Shown: positions 34,857 through 43,281 of the stretch, one piece after another
Layout: each line of letters begins with the position of its first letter
How positions within the stretch are numbered: position 1 is the stretch's first letter
Source: Megaera polyxenophila
GTDB lineage: Bacteria > Pseudomonadota > Alphaproteobacteria > Rickettsiales > Rickettsiaceae
Direction: 5' to 3'
Assembly: GCF_029982035.1 (NCBI RefSeq)
Contig: NZ_CP104166.1
Location: 1,612,001 to 1,676,000 of the forward strand
DNA: 64,000 nucleotides
Translations under genes and position numbers: made by a program
Notes under the pieces: generated by a model
What the model was told of the DNA's origin: nothing
Databases searched by the model: none
What the model saw: the letters and a program-made list of their open reading frames with translations, nothing else

Positions 34857-35290
34857 GTCTTTTTTTTGAGTGCTCCGACCTTCAGTCCTATACGCAAAAG
34901 CTCTTTTAGAATCTCTTTATATCCTTCCTCTCCCAGAGCATTGCGGAATCTACGTATAGTCGCCTCCGATACGTCAATATCTTGTTGCATATACTCATAG
35001 CCGCAAAAATATTGCCAATATATATTTTCCTTTAATTCTTCCTCCGTAAACGAATCAGAACCGTTATACATAGCTTGCAGCATTGATAGTCCTAGCATTA
35101 CTCTATGATCCTTCTTATTTCTACCGAATTGCTTGATTTCAACCTTAGCTAATGCCAGCGCTTCAAGTTCAGACCAATTTACCAAATCTCTCAGTTTATA
35201 TAATTTGTTTTTGCGATTTAGTTGTATAGATAATTTTTCACCAAATAATCTTTCTTGTTTTTGAGAAAAACTAATATTTTCTATAGGCAT
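34838..35290 (-). CDS. IS5-like transposase, N-terminal part (orfA)
   Basis: The 150-residue frame holds the N-terminal DUF772-like domain (MLGLSMLQAMYNGSDSFTEE and IYWQYFCGYEYMQ, then SEATIRRFRNALGE). It ends 15 residues past a slippery A AAA AAG run that would shift ribosomes into orfB. The two frames overlap by 19 bases. The ATG has weak signals upstream. Confidence 0.8.
   Translation of the reverse strand: MPIENISFSQKQERLFGEKLSIQLNRKNKLYKLRDLVNWSELEALALAKVEIKQFGRNKKDHRVMLGLSMLQAMYNGSDSFTEEELKENIYWQYFCGYEYMQQDIDVSEATIRRFRNALGEEGYKEILKELLRIGLKVGALKKKTWNRRL
34859..34865 (-). promoter_or_regulatory. Candidate -1 programmed frameshift site of the IS5-like element
   Basis: Read on the minus strand, codons AAA AAA AAG contain the heptamer A AAA AAG in the correct phase. 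Slipping back one base continues as GAC TTG GAA, exactly joining orfA to orfB. This heptamer is the most efficient bacterial -1 signal known in IS elements. Confidence 0.65.
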
Positions 35291-35407
35291 ATACTTTAAA
35301 ATCCATAAGCTTTATGCGCTAATTATAACATTTTCTTATGGATTTCGTAAGCCATTTATAACATGAAACCCCTTCTAATTCAGGGGTAGAGAGTTTTGAC
35401 GGAGAGA

Positions 35408-36133
35408 CTAACTCATATGATAGCCGCCATTGATAGATAAGGTCTCACCAGTAATAAATCCTGATTTCTCGTCAATAAGAAACAGAACGGCTCTTGCTAC
35501 TTCTTCAGGGTGGCCAAGTCTTTTAACTGGGGTAGCATTAATAATTGTCTCTAATATTGCACTTGGTACGTTTTTTGTCATATCGGTTTCAATATAACCG
35601 GGGGCTACACAATTTACAGTTATACCTTTAGGTGCTGATTCTCTTGCTAAAGCTTTGGTAAAGCCTATAATACCGGCTTTGGCGGCACTATAGTTAGTCT
35701 GTCCTATTTGTCCGGCTTGGGCGTTAATAGAACTGATACTGATTATTCTACCAAAATTGTTGTTTCTCATATTGTCGATTACTGCTTTGGACATATTAAA
35801 ACATGAAGACAGGTTAATATCTATTAACTGACGCCAGTGTAGTATATCCATTTTGTGCATCATAGAATCACGTATAATACCGGCATTGTTAATTAGTACA
35901 GATACATGCTTTCCTGCATCTTTTTCAATTGCGGCAATATTCTTTTTACATTCTTCAAAATCTGCTACGTTCCAAGGTCTAACTTTGATGTCATACTTTT
36001 TAGAGAATTCTTCTGCAAGTTGATGATTTTGCTCGTAATTTGCTATAACCTCGTAACCATTCTCTTTTAAAGCAACTGAAATTGCTGCGCCAATACCCCT
36101 TATTCCACCTGTAATAACAGCTAATTTAGACAT
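35408..36133 (-). CDS. phbB: Acetoacetyl-CoA reductase (PhbB/FabG-type SDR)
   Basis: A short-chain dehydrogenase/reductase that reduces acetoacetyl-CoA to 3-hydroxybutyryl-CoA with NADPH. The Rossmann motif is TGGIRGIGAAI (about residues 8-18), the NNAG motif lies near 85, and the catalytic Ser-Tyr-Lys occur in IISISSINAQ and NYSAAKAG. INAQAGQIGQTNYSAAKAG and the APGYIETDM stretch are typical of PhbB rather than FabG. I chose ATG 36133 (MSKLAVITGG) because GAGGA lies 6-10 bases before it; the frame extends five codons further. No phbC or phbA is nearby. Confidence 0.87.
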   Translation of the reverse strand: MSKLAVITGGIRGIGAAISVALKENGYEVIANYEQNHQLAEEFSKKYDIKVRPWNVADFEECKKNIAAIEKDAGKHVSVLINNAGIIRDSMMHKMDILHWRQLIDINLSSCFNMSKAVIDNMRNNNFGRIISISSINAQAGQIGQTNYSAAKAGIIGFTKALARESAPKGITVNCVAPGYIETDMTKNVPSAILETIINATPVKRLGHPEEVARAVLFLIDEKSGFITGETLSINGGYHMS

Positions 36134-36301
36134 ATTTTTCCTCGACATATAAAACTACTGATTGTAATTTGCCCTAAGTTAACAAATTATTCAAGTCGTT
36201 TTATAATAATTTATTAAGGTGTTTATTTATAATTTTATAAAAGCTTGTTATTATTACGAGCGGTTTTGTTATACTTAGGAAATATTTACCAGGTACGTTT
36301 C

Positions 36302-37296
36302 ATGATAAAAAAATTAATTAGTGTAGTAGTTTTTGTTCTATTCTTACTAAAAAACGCTTATGCGAATATCATAAGAGACTCAGAAATTGAGGAAAACATC
36401 AACTTGGTGATAGCACCACTGAAGGAAGTTTCCGGGATAAAAGATTTAAAAATCTTTTTAATAAATGATGAAACTCCAAATGCTTTTACTGTAGGTGGCT
36501 CAATAGTTTTTATTCATAGTGGTTTAATAACAAAATTTCCTGATCCAGATGTGCTGCGGGGAGTAGTAGCTCATGAGATCGGCCATATATTAGGGCAGCA
36601 TATCAGTAGAAGACAGGAAGTAATAGACAATTATAGATTACTTGCTATGGGTAGCGCAGTGCTAGGTCTTGCTACGGCTATAGGGAGTGGATCTCCGGGT
36701 ATTGCTGTTATGATGGCAGGGAGTCATGTTGCTGAAAGGTCCGTACAGGCATACTCAAGAACTTTTGAGTCTAGTGCTGACCAGATGGCTTTAAAATTGC
36801 TTGAAAAAAGCCATCACAGTAGTGTAGGTATGATCAAGTTTTTTGAGAAAACAAGAATTGATTCAAGGAGCGATTTAGTTAATCCTTATGAACAAACACA
36901 TCCGCTAAGCCAGGACAGATTAGTTGTGTTAAAAAACTATAATAAGAAGTCGAAATTTAATACAAGCCAAAATAATAAAGAGCTAATAGACAAGTTTCGT
37001 AGAGCCTCAGTAAAATTAGCAGCTTATACTAGAGAGCTAAATACACTGCCGCAATATGACTATAAGGAAGGGATAGACGAACTTAACCTCTATACCAAGG
37101 CTATAAAATGTTTTAGAACTGGTAATTTTAATAACGCTTTAAAAAATACCGATGTGTTATTAAAGCAACTATTATCGCTTATAAATCAGGAAACGAGGAG
37201 GAAGCAAAAAAACTTGCAACTGAAGCATTGAAAGGTTTAGAGGCAAATTCTCCTGATTGGTATAAAGCCAATGATATTATTGCAGTAGATAAATAG
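36302..37296 (+). pseudogene. M48-family zinc metalloprotease (BepA-like), 3' end frameshifted
   Basis: The protein begins with a signal peptide (residues 1-21, ending NAYA). The peptidase domain has HEIGH at 91-95 and the third ligand in ESSAD at 155-159, as in BepA/YfgC, which degrades misassembled outer-membrane proteins. The frame stops at 37231 with an unnatural end (NQETRRKQKNLQLKH). A one-base shift near 37150-37165 opens AYKSGNEEEAKKLATEALKG and runs on to a stop at 37296, a TPR-like continuation. At about 331 residues even when joined, it is shorter than BepA, so part of the TPR domain is missing. The protease part may still be functional. Confidence 0.78.
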
Positions 37297-37412
37297 CGAT
37301 AGAGATATTATTTATTGCTTCTTTATAAGTTTATTTATTTTGCAAAAACAGTAATTATCTAGTAATTATAAAAGCACTTAATTTTATTATAAAAATATAA
37401 ATAATTTTAATT

Positions 37413-38363
37413 ATGCAGAAAATTTTTACCAATATATTGCTTGGGATCTTACTTATTTTAGTAGCTCTTTTTGCTTATAAAATCCTTAGAAATCCTGAAA
37501 TCGTTAAAACCTCTATTAATAATGCGCAGACAGATGAAGAAAAAGCAGCTCAACAAGTTTTAAATGAGCCTAAATTATCGGAAGAAGAGTTAAATATTAA
37601 AATTCACGATTATATCTTAAATCACCCTGAAGTTCTTGTGGAATCTCTTGAAGCTATGCAAAGAAAAAAAATCGAGGAATCCAATAAACAAACGGCAGAT
37701 TATTTATTAGAGAACAAAACTAATATTGAAAATGATGGGCTGCCCCCGGTTTTTGGTAATAAAAATGGCGATATAACAGCAGTTGTGTTTTATGATTATA
37801 ATTGCTCTTTCTGTAAACAGGCGAATTTAATTACTAATGAAATACTAGAGAGCGATACGGGGGTAAAAATTGTCCTTCGTCCTTTACCGATATTAGGCGG
37901 AACTTCAATGTATGCCACTAAAGTAGCATTAGCTGTGCATAAAATATCGGAGGAGAAATTTCCTCTTATTCATAACGAAATGATGAAAATGAAACCGATA
38001 ACAGAAGAAGGAGTGAAAGCTTTATTAGTTGCTAATCAGATTGATTATCAACTTGTTGAGAATGAACTTAGTAGTTTTGCTATAAAAGAATTAATAGCAA
38101 AGAATTTTGACCTAGCAAAAAGCCTTGGAATAAAAGGAGCTCCATCTTACGTAGTTAACGGTATCTTTATACCGGGGTTAGTTGATAAGGAGAAATTTAC
38201 AACCATTATAGGAGAGTTAAGGCAAATTGCTGAACAGGCTCAGAGCTCCGAACCTCGGGAAATTAATAAAAATAATTTAGATGTAGAAAACAAAAATGAT
38301 AAAGTAGGTAATAAAGAAAAAGTAGAAATTCCTAGTCAAGAAAATTCTAATAAATCTAATTAA
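37413..38363 (+). CDS. DsbA-family thiol:disulfide oxidoreductase, membrane-anchored
   Basis: A 316-residue protein with an N-terminal membrane segment (about residues 5-23), a helical region (about 55-110) like the oligomerisation part of ScsC/Com1-type proteins, and a thioredoxin-fold DsbA domain. The active site is C131-S-F-C134 in YDYNCSFCKQAN, and the cis-Pro loop is KGAPSYVVNG near 245. It should form or shuffle disulfides in the periplasm. The last 60 residues are Asn/Lys/Glu-rich and disordered. A hairpin terminator follows. Confidence 0.9.
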   Translation: MQKIFTNILLGILLILVALFAYKILRNPEIVKTSINNAQTDEEKAAQQVLNEPKLSEEELNIKIHDYILNHPEVLVESLEAMQRKKIEESNKQTADYLLENKTNIENDGLPPVFGNKNGDITAVVFYDYNCSFCKQANLITNEILESDTGVKIVLRPLPILGGTSMYATKVALAVHKISEEKFPLIHNEMMKMKPITEEGVKALLVANQIDYQLVENELSSFAIKELIAKNFDLAKSLGIKGAPSYVVNGIFIPGLVDKEKFTTIIGELRQIAEQAQSSEPREINKNNLDVENKNDKVGNKEKVEIPSQENSNKSN

Positions 38364-38379
38364 AACATAACTGTTAGAA

Positions 38380-38422
38380 AGATAAAATCCTGTGATTGTG
38401 CTTCATCAGGTTTTTATCTTTT
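38380..38422. terminator. Bidirectional hairpin between dsbA-like and M23 genes
   Basis: The arms AGATAAAATCCTG (38380-38392) and CAGGTTTTTATCT (38407-38419) pair in 12 of 13 positions around a 14-base loop, followed by a short T-run. It lies between convergent genes and overlaps the end of the M23 gene. Confidence 0.65.
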
Positions 38423-39280
38423 AAAACATTCATAGTTATGGCCAATAAAATCATAAGGGTTTACGTGTTTTCCAGCTATATGTATTTCAAAATGTAGATG
38501 ATCACCATGAGCGTTTCCTGATCTACCCTGCAAAGCAATTACCTGGCTTCGTATGACTTTTTGTCCCTTTTTGACAAAAGTATTTTTCAAGTGAGTATAT
38601 TTGGTTTTAATATTATTTTCATGGCTGATTTCAACGGTAGTACCGTAACCATTTTGGTGACCAACAAAAGATACTTTCCCGTTTGCACTTGCATATATAG
38701 GTGCGTGGTAGCCTGCAACTAGGTCAATACCACAATGCATTTTTTGTTTCTTATTGCTAGGGTGTTTTCTAATTCCATAGTTACTTGAAATATAAGAATT
38801 ATAAGAGGGAAGCATCAAAGGCAGATGAGATGTTATTTGATCTAGTTTTGCTAGTTCCGCTTTGGAATTAACTTTGGTGAAATCGGCTTTAGCAATCTTT
38901 TTTACATTTTGATAATGGTTTTTAGCAAGTATCTTATATTTATTTTGCAGTCTGGTTAACAACGTAGTTATCTTTTGTACTTTAAGCTTGGCTTCTTTGG
39001 CAAAAGGAGTATTGGAGCGATATTTTTCCTGAAATTTTTGTAGATACTTTTGGGCATAAATTTTGTCATTAGCAAATAAACCGAGCTCTTTTGAAAAAAT
39101 ACAGCTGGTGCTATCTATTCTCGCTAAGTCATAGCTTAAAACTAAATCTGCTCTTTTTATTTTGTAGTTTTTTTGTAAATCACTGGTGAGTTTTTTATAA
39201 GAATCTATAGAGTATTTAGTAGTACTACAAGCCTGCAGTAAAAAGGGAAGAAGTAAAATAAATATAAAACGCATAAACAT
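38414..39280 (-). CDS. M23-family peptidoglycan peptidase-like lipoprotein
   Basis: The N-terminus is a lipoprotein signal with the lipobox LLQAC (Cys18). A helical, coiled-coil-prone region follows (about residues 25-150). The C-terminal LytM/M23 domain (about 165-280) has HCGIDLVAG with the first ligands and HGDHLHFEIH with the final HxH; all expected zinc ligands are visible, so it could be an active endopeptidase or an EnvC/NlpD-like amidase activator. Location would be the inner face of the outer membrane. It is followed by no gene on its strand for 1 kb and lies just downstream of the broken kdpA. Confidence 0.9.
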   Translation of the reverse strand: MFMRFIFILLLPFLLQACSTTKYSIDSYKKLTSDLQKNYKIKRADLVLSYDLARIDSTSCIFSKELGLFANDKIYAQKYLQKFQEKYRSNTPFAKEAKLKVQKITTLLTRLQNKYKILAKNHYQNVKKIAKADFTKVNSKAELAKLDQITSHLPLMLPSYNSYISSNYGIRKHPSNKKQKMHCGIDLVAGYHAPIYASANGKVSFVGHQNGYGTTVEISHENNIKTKYTHLKNTFVKKGQKVIRSQVIALQGRSGNAHGDHLHFEIHIAGKHVNPYDFIGHNYECFKR

Positions 39281-39326
39281 TATTTACAGAAAAAATATTT
39301 TATTATTTTGTAGAAGGGGTTGCTGA

Positions 39327-40025
39327 TTACATATTAATAAATTCAAGTATAGGGCCTAAAATCATTAGCGGCATAAACATTATTGCTCCAACAATTAATA
39401 CAGTTATTAATAAGAAAAAACTTAGATCAAAACTCGATTGATTTTGATTTTTAGTACAATTTTCCATTTTCCTTTTGCTGGCAAAAGAACCACTAATTGC
39501 AAGGGAGTAATATATAACTGGATATCTTCCGATGAACATTGCCAGAGCAGTCATATAATTAAAATAATTATTTGCAGTATTAAGTCCGGCGAAATTAGAT
39601 CCATTATTAGTAAAATTGGAAACAAAGTTATAAGCAATATCCGTTACTGCTTGGGAACCTTGATAAGTTATTAGCTGCTTCGTTTCTGGAAGAGCAAAAG
39701 TAATTCCAGTAAACAATAAAACCCCTACTGGCATTATTAGGAATACTATTACTACATAATTAATTTCATTAATAGTAATTTTTTTGGCAAAAAAATTACT
39801 ATTATCACCGGTAATTAGGCCTCTTAAAAAAACTGAGACAATTAAATAGGCAAGCATTGCAAAAAAACCAGATCCCACACCTTCCATAATAAACTTACTT
39901 ATTACTAAGTTAGAAAATAAGAAAATGGTACTAAGAGGTGAGTAATTTTCAAGACATGCGTTTGTTGTTCCATTTGAACTCATGGTAATAGAAAGCACCC
40001 ACATAAAAGAAGGAAACTTATCATA
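39327..40025 (-). pseudogene. kdpA: kdpA, C-terminal part, separated by IS630 copy 2
   Basis: This fragment encodes the last 230 or so residues of KdpA, the potassium-channel-like subunit of the Kdp P-type ATPase. It contains the fourth selectivity-filter region (SSNGTTNACLENYSPL) and further membrane helices. The natural frame runs into the insertion as DKFPSFMWVLSITM; removal of the element and one TA joins it to the N-terminal part in frame. No kdpB or kdpC follows: the next gene downstream is the M23 lipoprotein, so kdpA was already an orphan at this locus. Confidence 0.9.
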
Positions 40026-41154
40026 TTAACCCACCAATTAAATACCCGACATAACTATTGCCAAGAAGGAAGGAATTTGTATAATGCAATAATGTCAAAA
40101 AGTGAAGATTTTAGGAAATTATCAATAAGCGCACAAGCGTCGATGAGAAAGATTGCTCTAAAACTAGTAAAAAGAGGAGAGAGTCAATCGTCGGTAGGTG
40201 AATTAATAGGAGTGAGTCGCCAGACAGTAAATGAATGGGTAAGGAGGGAAAAGAGAGGCGACAAGTACGCAATTAGTGGGAAGTTAAGAGGTAGAAAGAT
40301 AGGAGAGAAAAGGCTTATAACCGAAGATCAAAGTAAAATAATACAAGGGTACGTAAATATCTCTAGACCAGAAGATCACAATATCAAATCAGCATTATGG
40401 TCAAGAAAATCAGTTAATGCACTCATCAAAAAACATTGTGGATTTTTTCTTCCCCTAAGTACAATAGGCGAATATTTAAGAAGATGGGGGTATACTGCAC
40501 AAAAGCCAAAGAAGTTAGCATATGAGCAGCAACCCAAAAGGGTTCAATTTTGGTTAGATGAAGAATATCCGTCAATAGCCAAGCAAGCAGAATATGAAAA
40601 GGCAGAAATACATTGGTGCGACGAAGTAGGGATAAAACAAGAGTGTCAGGTATTACAAAGCTATTCTTTAAAAGGAAAAACCCCTGTTGTGATTCATAAA
40701 TCGAAGAGATTTAGTATAAACATGATATCCACTGTTACAAATAACGGTAAGCTAAGGTTTATGCTGTACGAAGAGACACTAAAAACAAATGTATTTATAG
40801 AATTTTTACGGAGGTTGGTAAAATACTCCAAGAAAAAAATCTTCTTAATCCTAGATAATCTCAAGGTTCATCATAGCAAAAAAGTACAAATATGGACTCG
40901 GAAACATAAAAAGAAAATTTCTTTATTTTTTCTGCCTCCGTATACTCCGCAACATAATCCGGATGAATATTTAAACAACGATTTAAAAAGAAATGTAAAT
41001 AGGAAACATATACCTCTTACAAAATCTGAACTCCAAGGGAATTTAAAATCTTACCTAAGGACTCTGCAAAATAACCCAGAACATATCAAAAGATTATTTC
41101 AGGCGAAAGAAGTAAAATATGCCGCCTAAGTCGGGTATTTAGTTGGTGGGTTAA
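40026..41154 (+). mobile_element. IS630-family insertion sequence, copy 2 (1129 bp)
   Basis: The same 1129-bp unit as at 3267-4395, with TA on each side (40024-40025 and 41155-41156). It splits kdpA and lies in the opposite orientation to that gene. Confidence 0.95.
40077..41129 (+). CDS. IS630 family transposase (copy 2)
   Basis: The protein is identical, residue for residue, to the transposase at 3318-4370: helix-turn-helix start, then a DDE domain with HWCDEVGIKQ, LILDNLKVHH and the NPDEYLNNDLK block. The intact frame and identity to the other copies point to recent activity. Confidence 0.93.
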   Translation: MYNAIMSKSEDFRKLSISAQASMRKIALKLVKRGESQSSVGELIGVSRQTVNEWVRREKRGDKYAISGKLRGRKIGEKRLITEDQSKIIQGYVNISRPEDHNIKSALWSRKSVNALIKKHCGFFLPLSTIGEYLRRWGYTAQKPKKLAYEQQPKRVQFWLDEEYPSIAKQAEYEKAEIHWCDEVGIKQECQVLQSYSLKGKTPVVIHKSKRFSINMISTVTNNGKLRFMLYEETLKTNVFIEFLRRLVKYSKKKIFLILDNLKVHHSKKVQIWTRKHKKKISLFFLPPYTPQHNPDEYLNNDLKRNVNRKHIPLTKSELQGNLKSYLRTLQNNPEHIKRLFQAKEVKYAA

Positions 41155-42110
41155 TATATCAATTCCTTACCAGTATAGTTAAAATTGTCGCCTATAATTC
41201 TATCTGCGAGTATTAATGGTACTCCATAGTCAGTTTCTCCAAGGTATAAAACGTGCAAAGAAAGGCTCATGACTAATACAACAATCCAGTACAAAGACCA
41301 GCTAAAATTTGTGGCTTTAACAGCAAAACCGTAAGTGAATATCAAAGAAATCGGAGCGATTACGATTAAGAATAAATTTAATATTACAACCATCCTTGAG
41401 GGAGCTTCAAAAGGGTGTGCAGACGCGGCAGAAAAAATAGAGCCTCCATTGGTAGCTATGTGTTTGATTGCTATTTGACCTGCAGCAGGTCCTATAAATA
41501 ATTGTTCTTTTTTTTCTTCTAGATTTAAGTAGTCTATATTGCCAGTAAAATCGTGTGGGACACCTCCGGCTATCAAAAATAGCGATATGATAAATGCTGC
41601 CGGTAGGAGCAGGAAACATAAAATGCGTAAGAAATCATTATAAAAATTACCTATATAGGGATTGGCATTATTTATTATTCCCCTAACAAAAGCTATAAAT
41701 ACAGCAATACTAGTAGTTCCTGATAAAAAATTTTGCATCGTCAACGCAAAAATTTGACTTAGGATGCTTAATTGGTTTTCTGGGTTATGACTTTGCCAAA
41801 ATGTGCTAGTAGAAAAAGAAATTGCTGCATTTAAACTCGCTGCAAAATCTAGTTCTCCTGTTAAATCCTCACCGGTGGGTAAGTGTTTTTGAAAGAAGAT
41901 TATCAAGAAAGTACAAATTATACAAATAAGGTTGAAGATCATTAAGCTTGTAAAATACTTTTTCCAAGTTTGTTGTTTAATTGCTCCTTTTGGAGAGTAA
42001 GTAATTAAATTATTTCGAGGTTCGTCAAAAAAAAGCCAAGCTATATATTTTCCAATTATTGGAGCGGTAATGGTGACGATAGAAAAAAAGACTAATGCTG
42101 ATAATATCAT
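41155..42110 (-). pseudogene. kdpA: kdpA, N-terminal part, separated by IS630 copy 2
   Basis: Encodes about 318 residues of KdpA with several membrane helices and filter loops: AAISFSTSTFWQSHNPEN (first/second loop region) and ATNGGSIFSAASAHPFEAPS (third loop, normally TNGGGFFN..SAHPFENP). KdpA binds and passes K+ for the KdpFABC pump, usually made under potassium limitation. Joined to the C-terminal fragment it makes about 550 residues, close to the usual 557, so the gene was full length before the insertion. The start follows the lptM-like stop by one base. The filter change GGG to GGS is worth noting. Confidence 0.92.
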
Positions 42111-42111
42111 C

Positions 42112-42225
42112 CTATCTCATTTCTACCTTAATTTCTTTTGGCTCTTCTGGTAGAGTTAATGGCCTTTTTAAACCACAATTTGAGAGAAGTAAGCAACAAA
42201 TGGCAAAAGAAATAATTTGTTTCAT
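42112..42225 (-). CDS. lptM: Small LptM-like lipoprotein
   Basis: A 37-residue frame: signal peptide with lipobox LLSNC (Cys17), followed directly by GLKRPLTLPEEPKE. The pattern C-G-L-K-x-P-L-x-L-P is that of LptM (formerly YifL), which helps mature the LptD/E translocon of lipopolysaccharide transport. It is short but fits the family in length and motif. It lies one base upstream of kdpA on the same strand, an unusual partner, and diverges from the TlpA-like gene. Confidence 0.75.
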   Translation of the reverse strand: MKQIISFAICCLLLSNCGLKRPLTLPEEPKEIKVEMR

Positions 42226-42297
42226 ATTAATATTTGAGATATAAGTTTTGTAATGTAAAAATAATATTAACTTTGGCGGATTAGGACAATATATTCT

Positions 42298-43041
42298 ATG
42301 GCAAAAATTTTTACAAAAATATTTTTATGGTTTTTCAGCCTTATTTTTGCTCTGAGCATATATAGTGGTTCTGTTTTGGCTGAAAATTCTACGATTATTA
42401 GGCCAGAATCTTCTTTTGTACCAGATGTAAATTTTTTTGATGAAGACGGAAATAAAGTTTTTCTAGATCAGTTCGAGGGTAAAACAATATTGGTAAGCTT
42501 TTGGGCAAGTTGGTGTGGTTCATGTGTTGAGGAATTACCCAGCTTGGATATTTTACAAAAAGATTTTAGAAAGTTGCCATTTGAGGTGCTAGCTATTTCG
42601 GAAGACTTTAAAGGGGTAAAAGCAGCTGAGGACCATTTTAATAAATATGGAATTAGACACTTGAAATTATATCATGATTATAAAAATAGTTTGTTTAAAG
42701 CTATGTCAGTAATCGGGTTACCTACTGCTTTTTTAATTGACCCTGAGGAGAAAATCAAAGTTATATTTAAAGGGAATACAAAATGGCATGATGAATCAGT
42801 TCGGGATATTCTGCTTTCTGAAATTCCCGGTAATCCGGAAACTCCAAAGAATAGCTACATAACGACATCTTTAAATAAAAAAATTGCTCCAGTAATTGGC
42901 GAACCAGAAGAAAAGAACACTAAAAAACCTCCACAAGATTTAAAGGCCAATGCCGAGCCTGATAACCCGGATCAGAAACTACAAAATAATACACAAACAG
43001 ATAAATTAGAGAAAAAAGATGAAAGCAACAAGCCAAAGTAA
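42298..43041 (+). CDS. TlpA-like thiol:disulfide oxidoreductase
   Basis: A signal peptide or anchor lies at residues 5-28 (ending VLAEN). The thioredoxin-like domain spans about 40-180, with the reducing-type site W72-C73-G-S-C76 in SFWASWCGSCVEELP and the cis-Pro loop in VIGLPTAFLIDP. TlpA/ResA-type proteins reduce disulfides, for example in apocytochrome c before heme attachment, which would fit ccmF at 21-23 kb. The last 60 residues are a polar Lys/Asn/Glu-rich tail. The stop overlaps the sppA start region by 23 bases. Confidence 0.9.
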   Translation: MAKIFTKIFLWFFSLIFALSIYSGSVLAENSTIIRPESSFVPDVNFFDEDGNKVFLDQFEGKTILVSFWASWCGSCVEELPSLDILQKDFRKLPFEVLAISEDFKGVKAAEDHFNKYGIRHLKLYHDYKNSLFKAMSVIGLPTAFLIDPEEKIKVIFKGNTKWHDESVRDILLSEIPGNPETPKNSYITTSLNKKIAPVIGEPEEKNTKKPPQDLKANAEPDNPDQKLQNNTQTDKLEKKDESNKPK

Positions 43042-43281
43042 AAATTCTATTTCTAGTGTAAAAGTACCTGTTGGTTCTAAGCGCCTCGGTAAAATAGATC
43101 AATTAATGTCGCTATTGCCTCTTGGTTTCTATAATACTAAGCCTGTTGTAGCCGTTATGAGGTTAGAAGGGGTGATAGGTAAAGCAGGAGCTATGAAACC
43201 AGGTCTTACTATTTCTTCTTTAAATAAATTAATTGAAAAAATGTTTAAACTACCACGGTTAGATGCTGTATGTTTAATTAG
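43019..43281 (+). pseudogene. sppA: S49 signal peptide peptidase (sppA/sohB-type), 5' part, cut by a group II intron
   Basis: Encodes the N-terminal 87 residues of an S49 serine peptidase (KPVVAVMRLEGVIGKAG, then LDAVCLI). The frame breaks at the group II intron, which lies antisense to the gene, so splicing cannot repair the message. The rest of the gene continues at 45224. It overlaps the 3' end of the TlpA-like gene. Confidence 0.85.

Noticed and set aside
35355..35385. ACCCC/GGGGT stem as terminator of phbB
   Set aside because: The stem is only 5 bp with a 10-base loop and a poor T-run.
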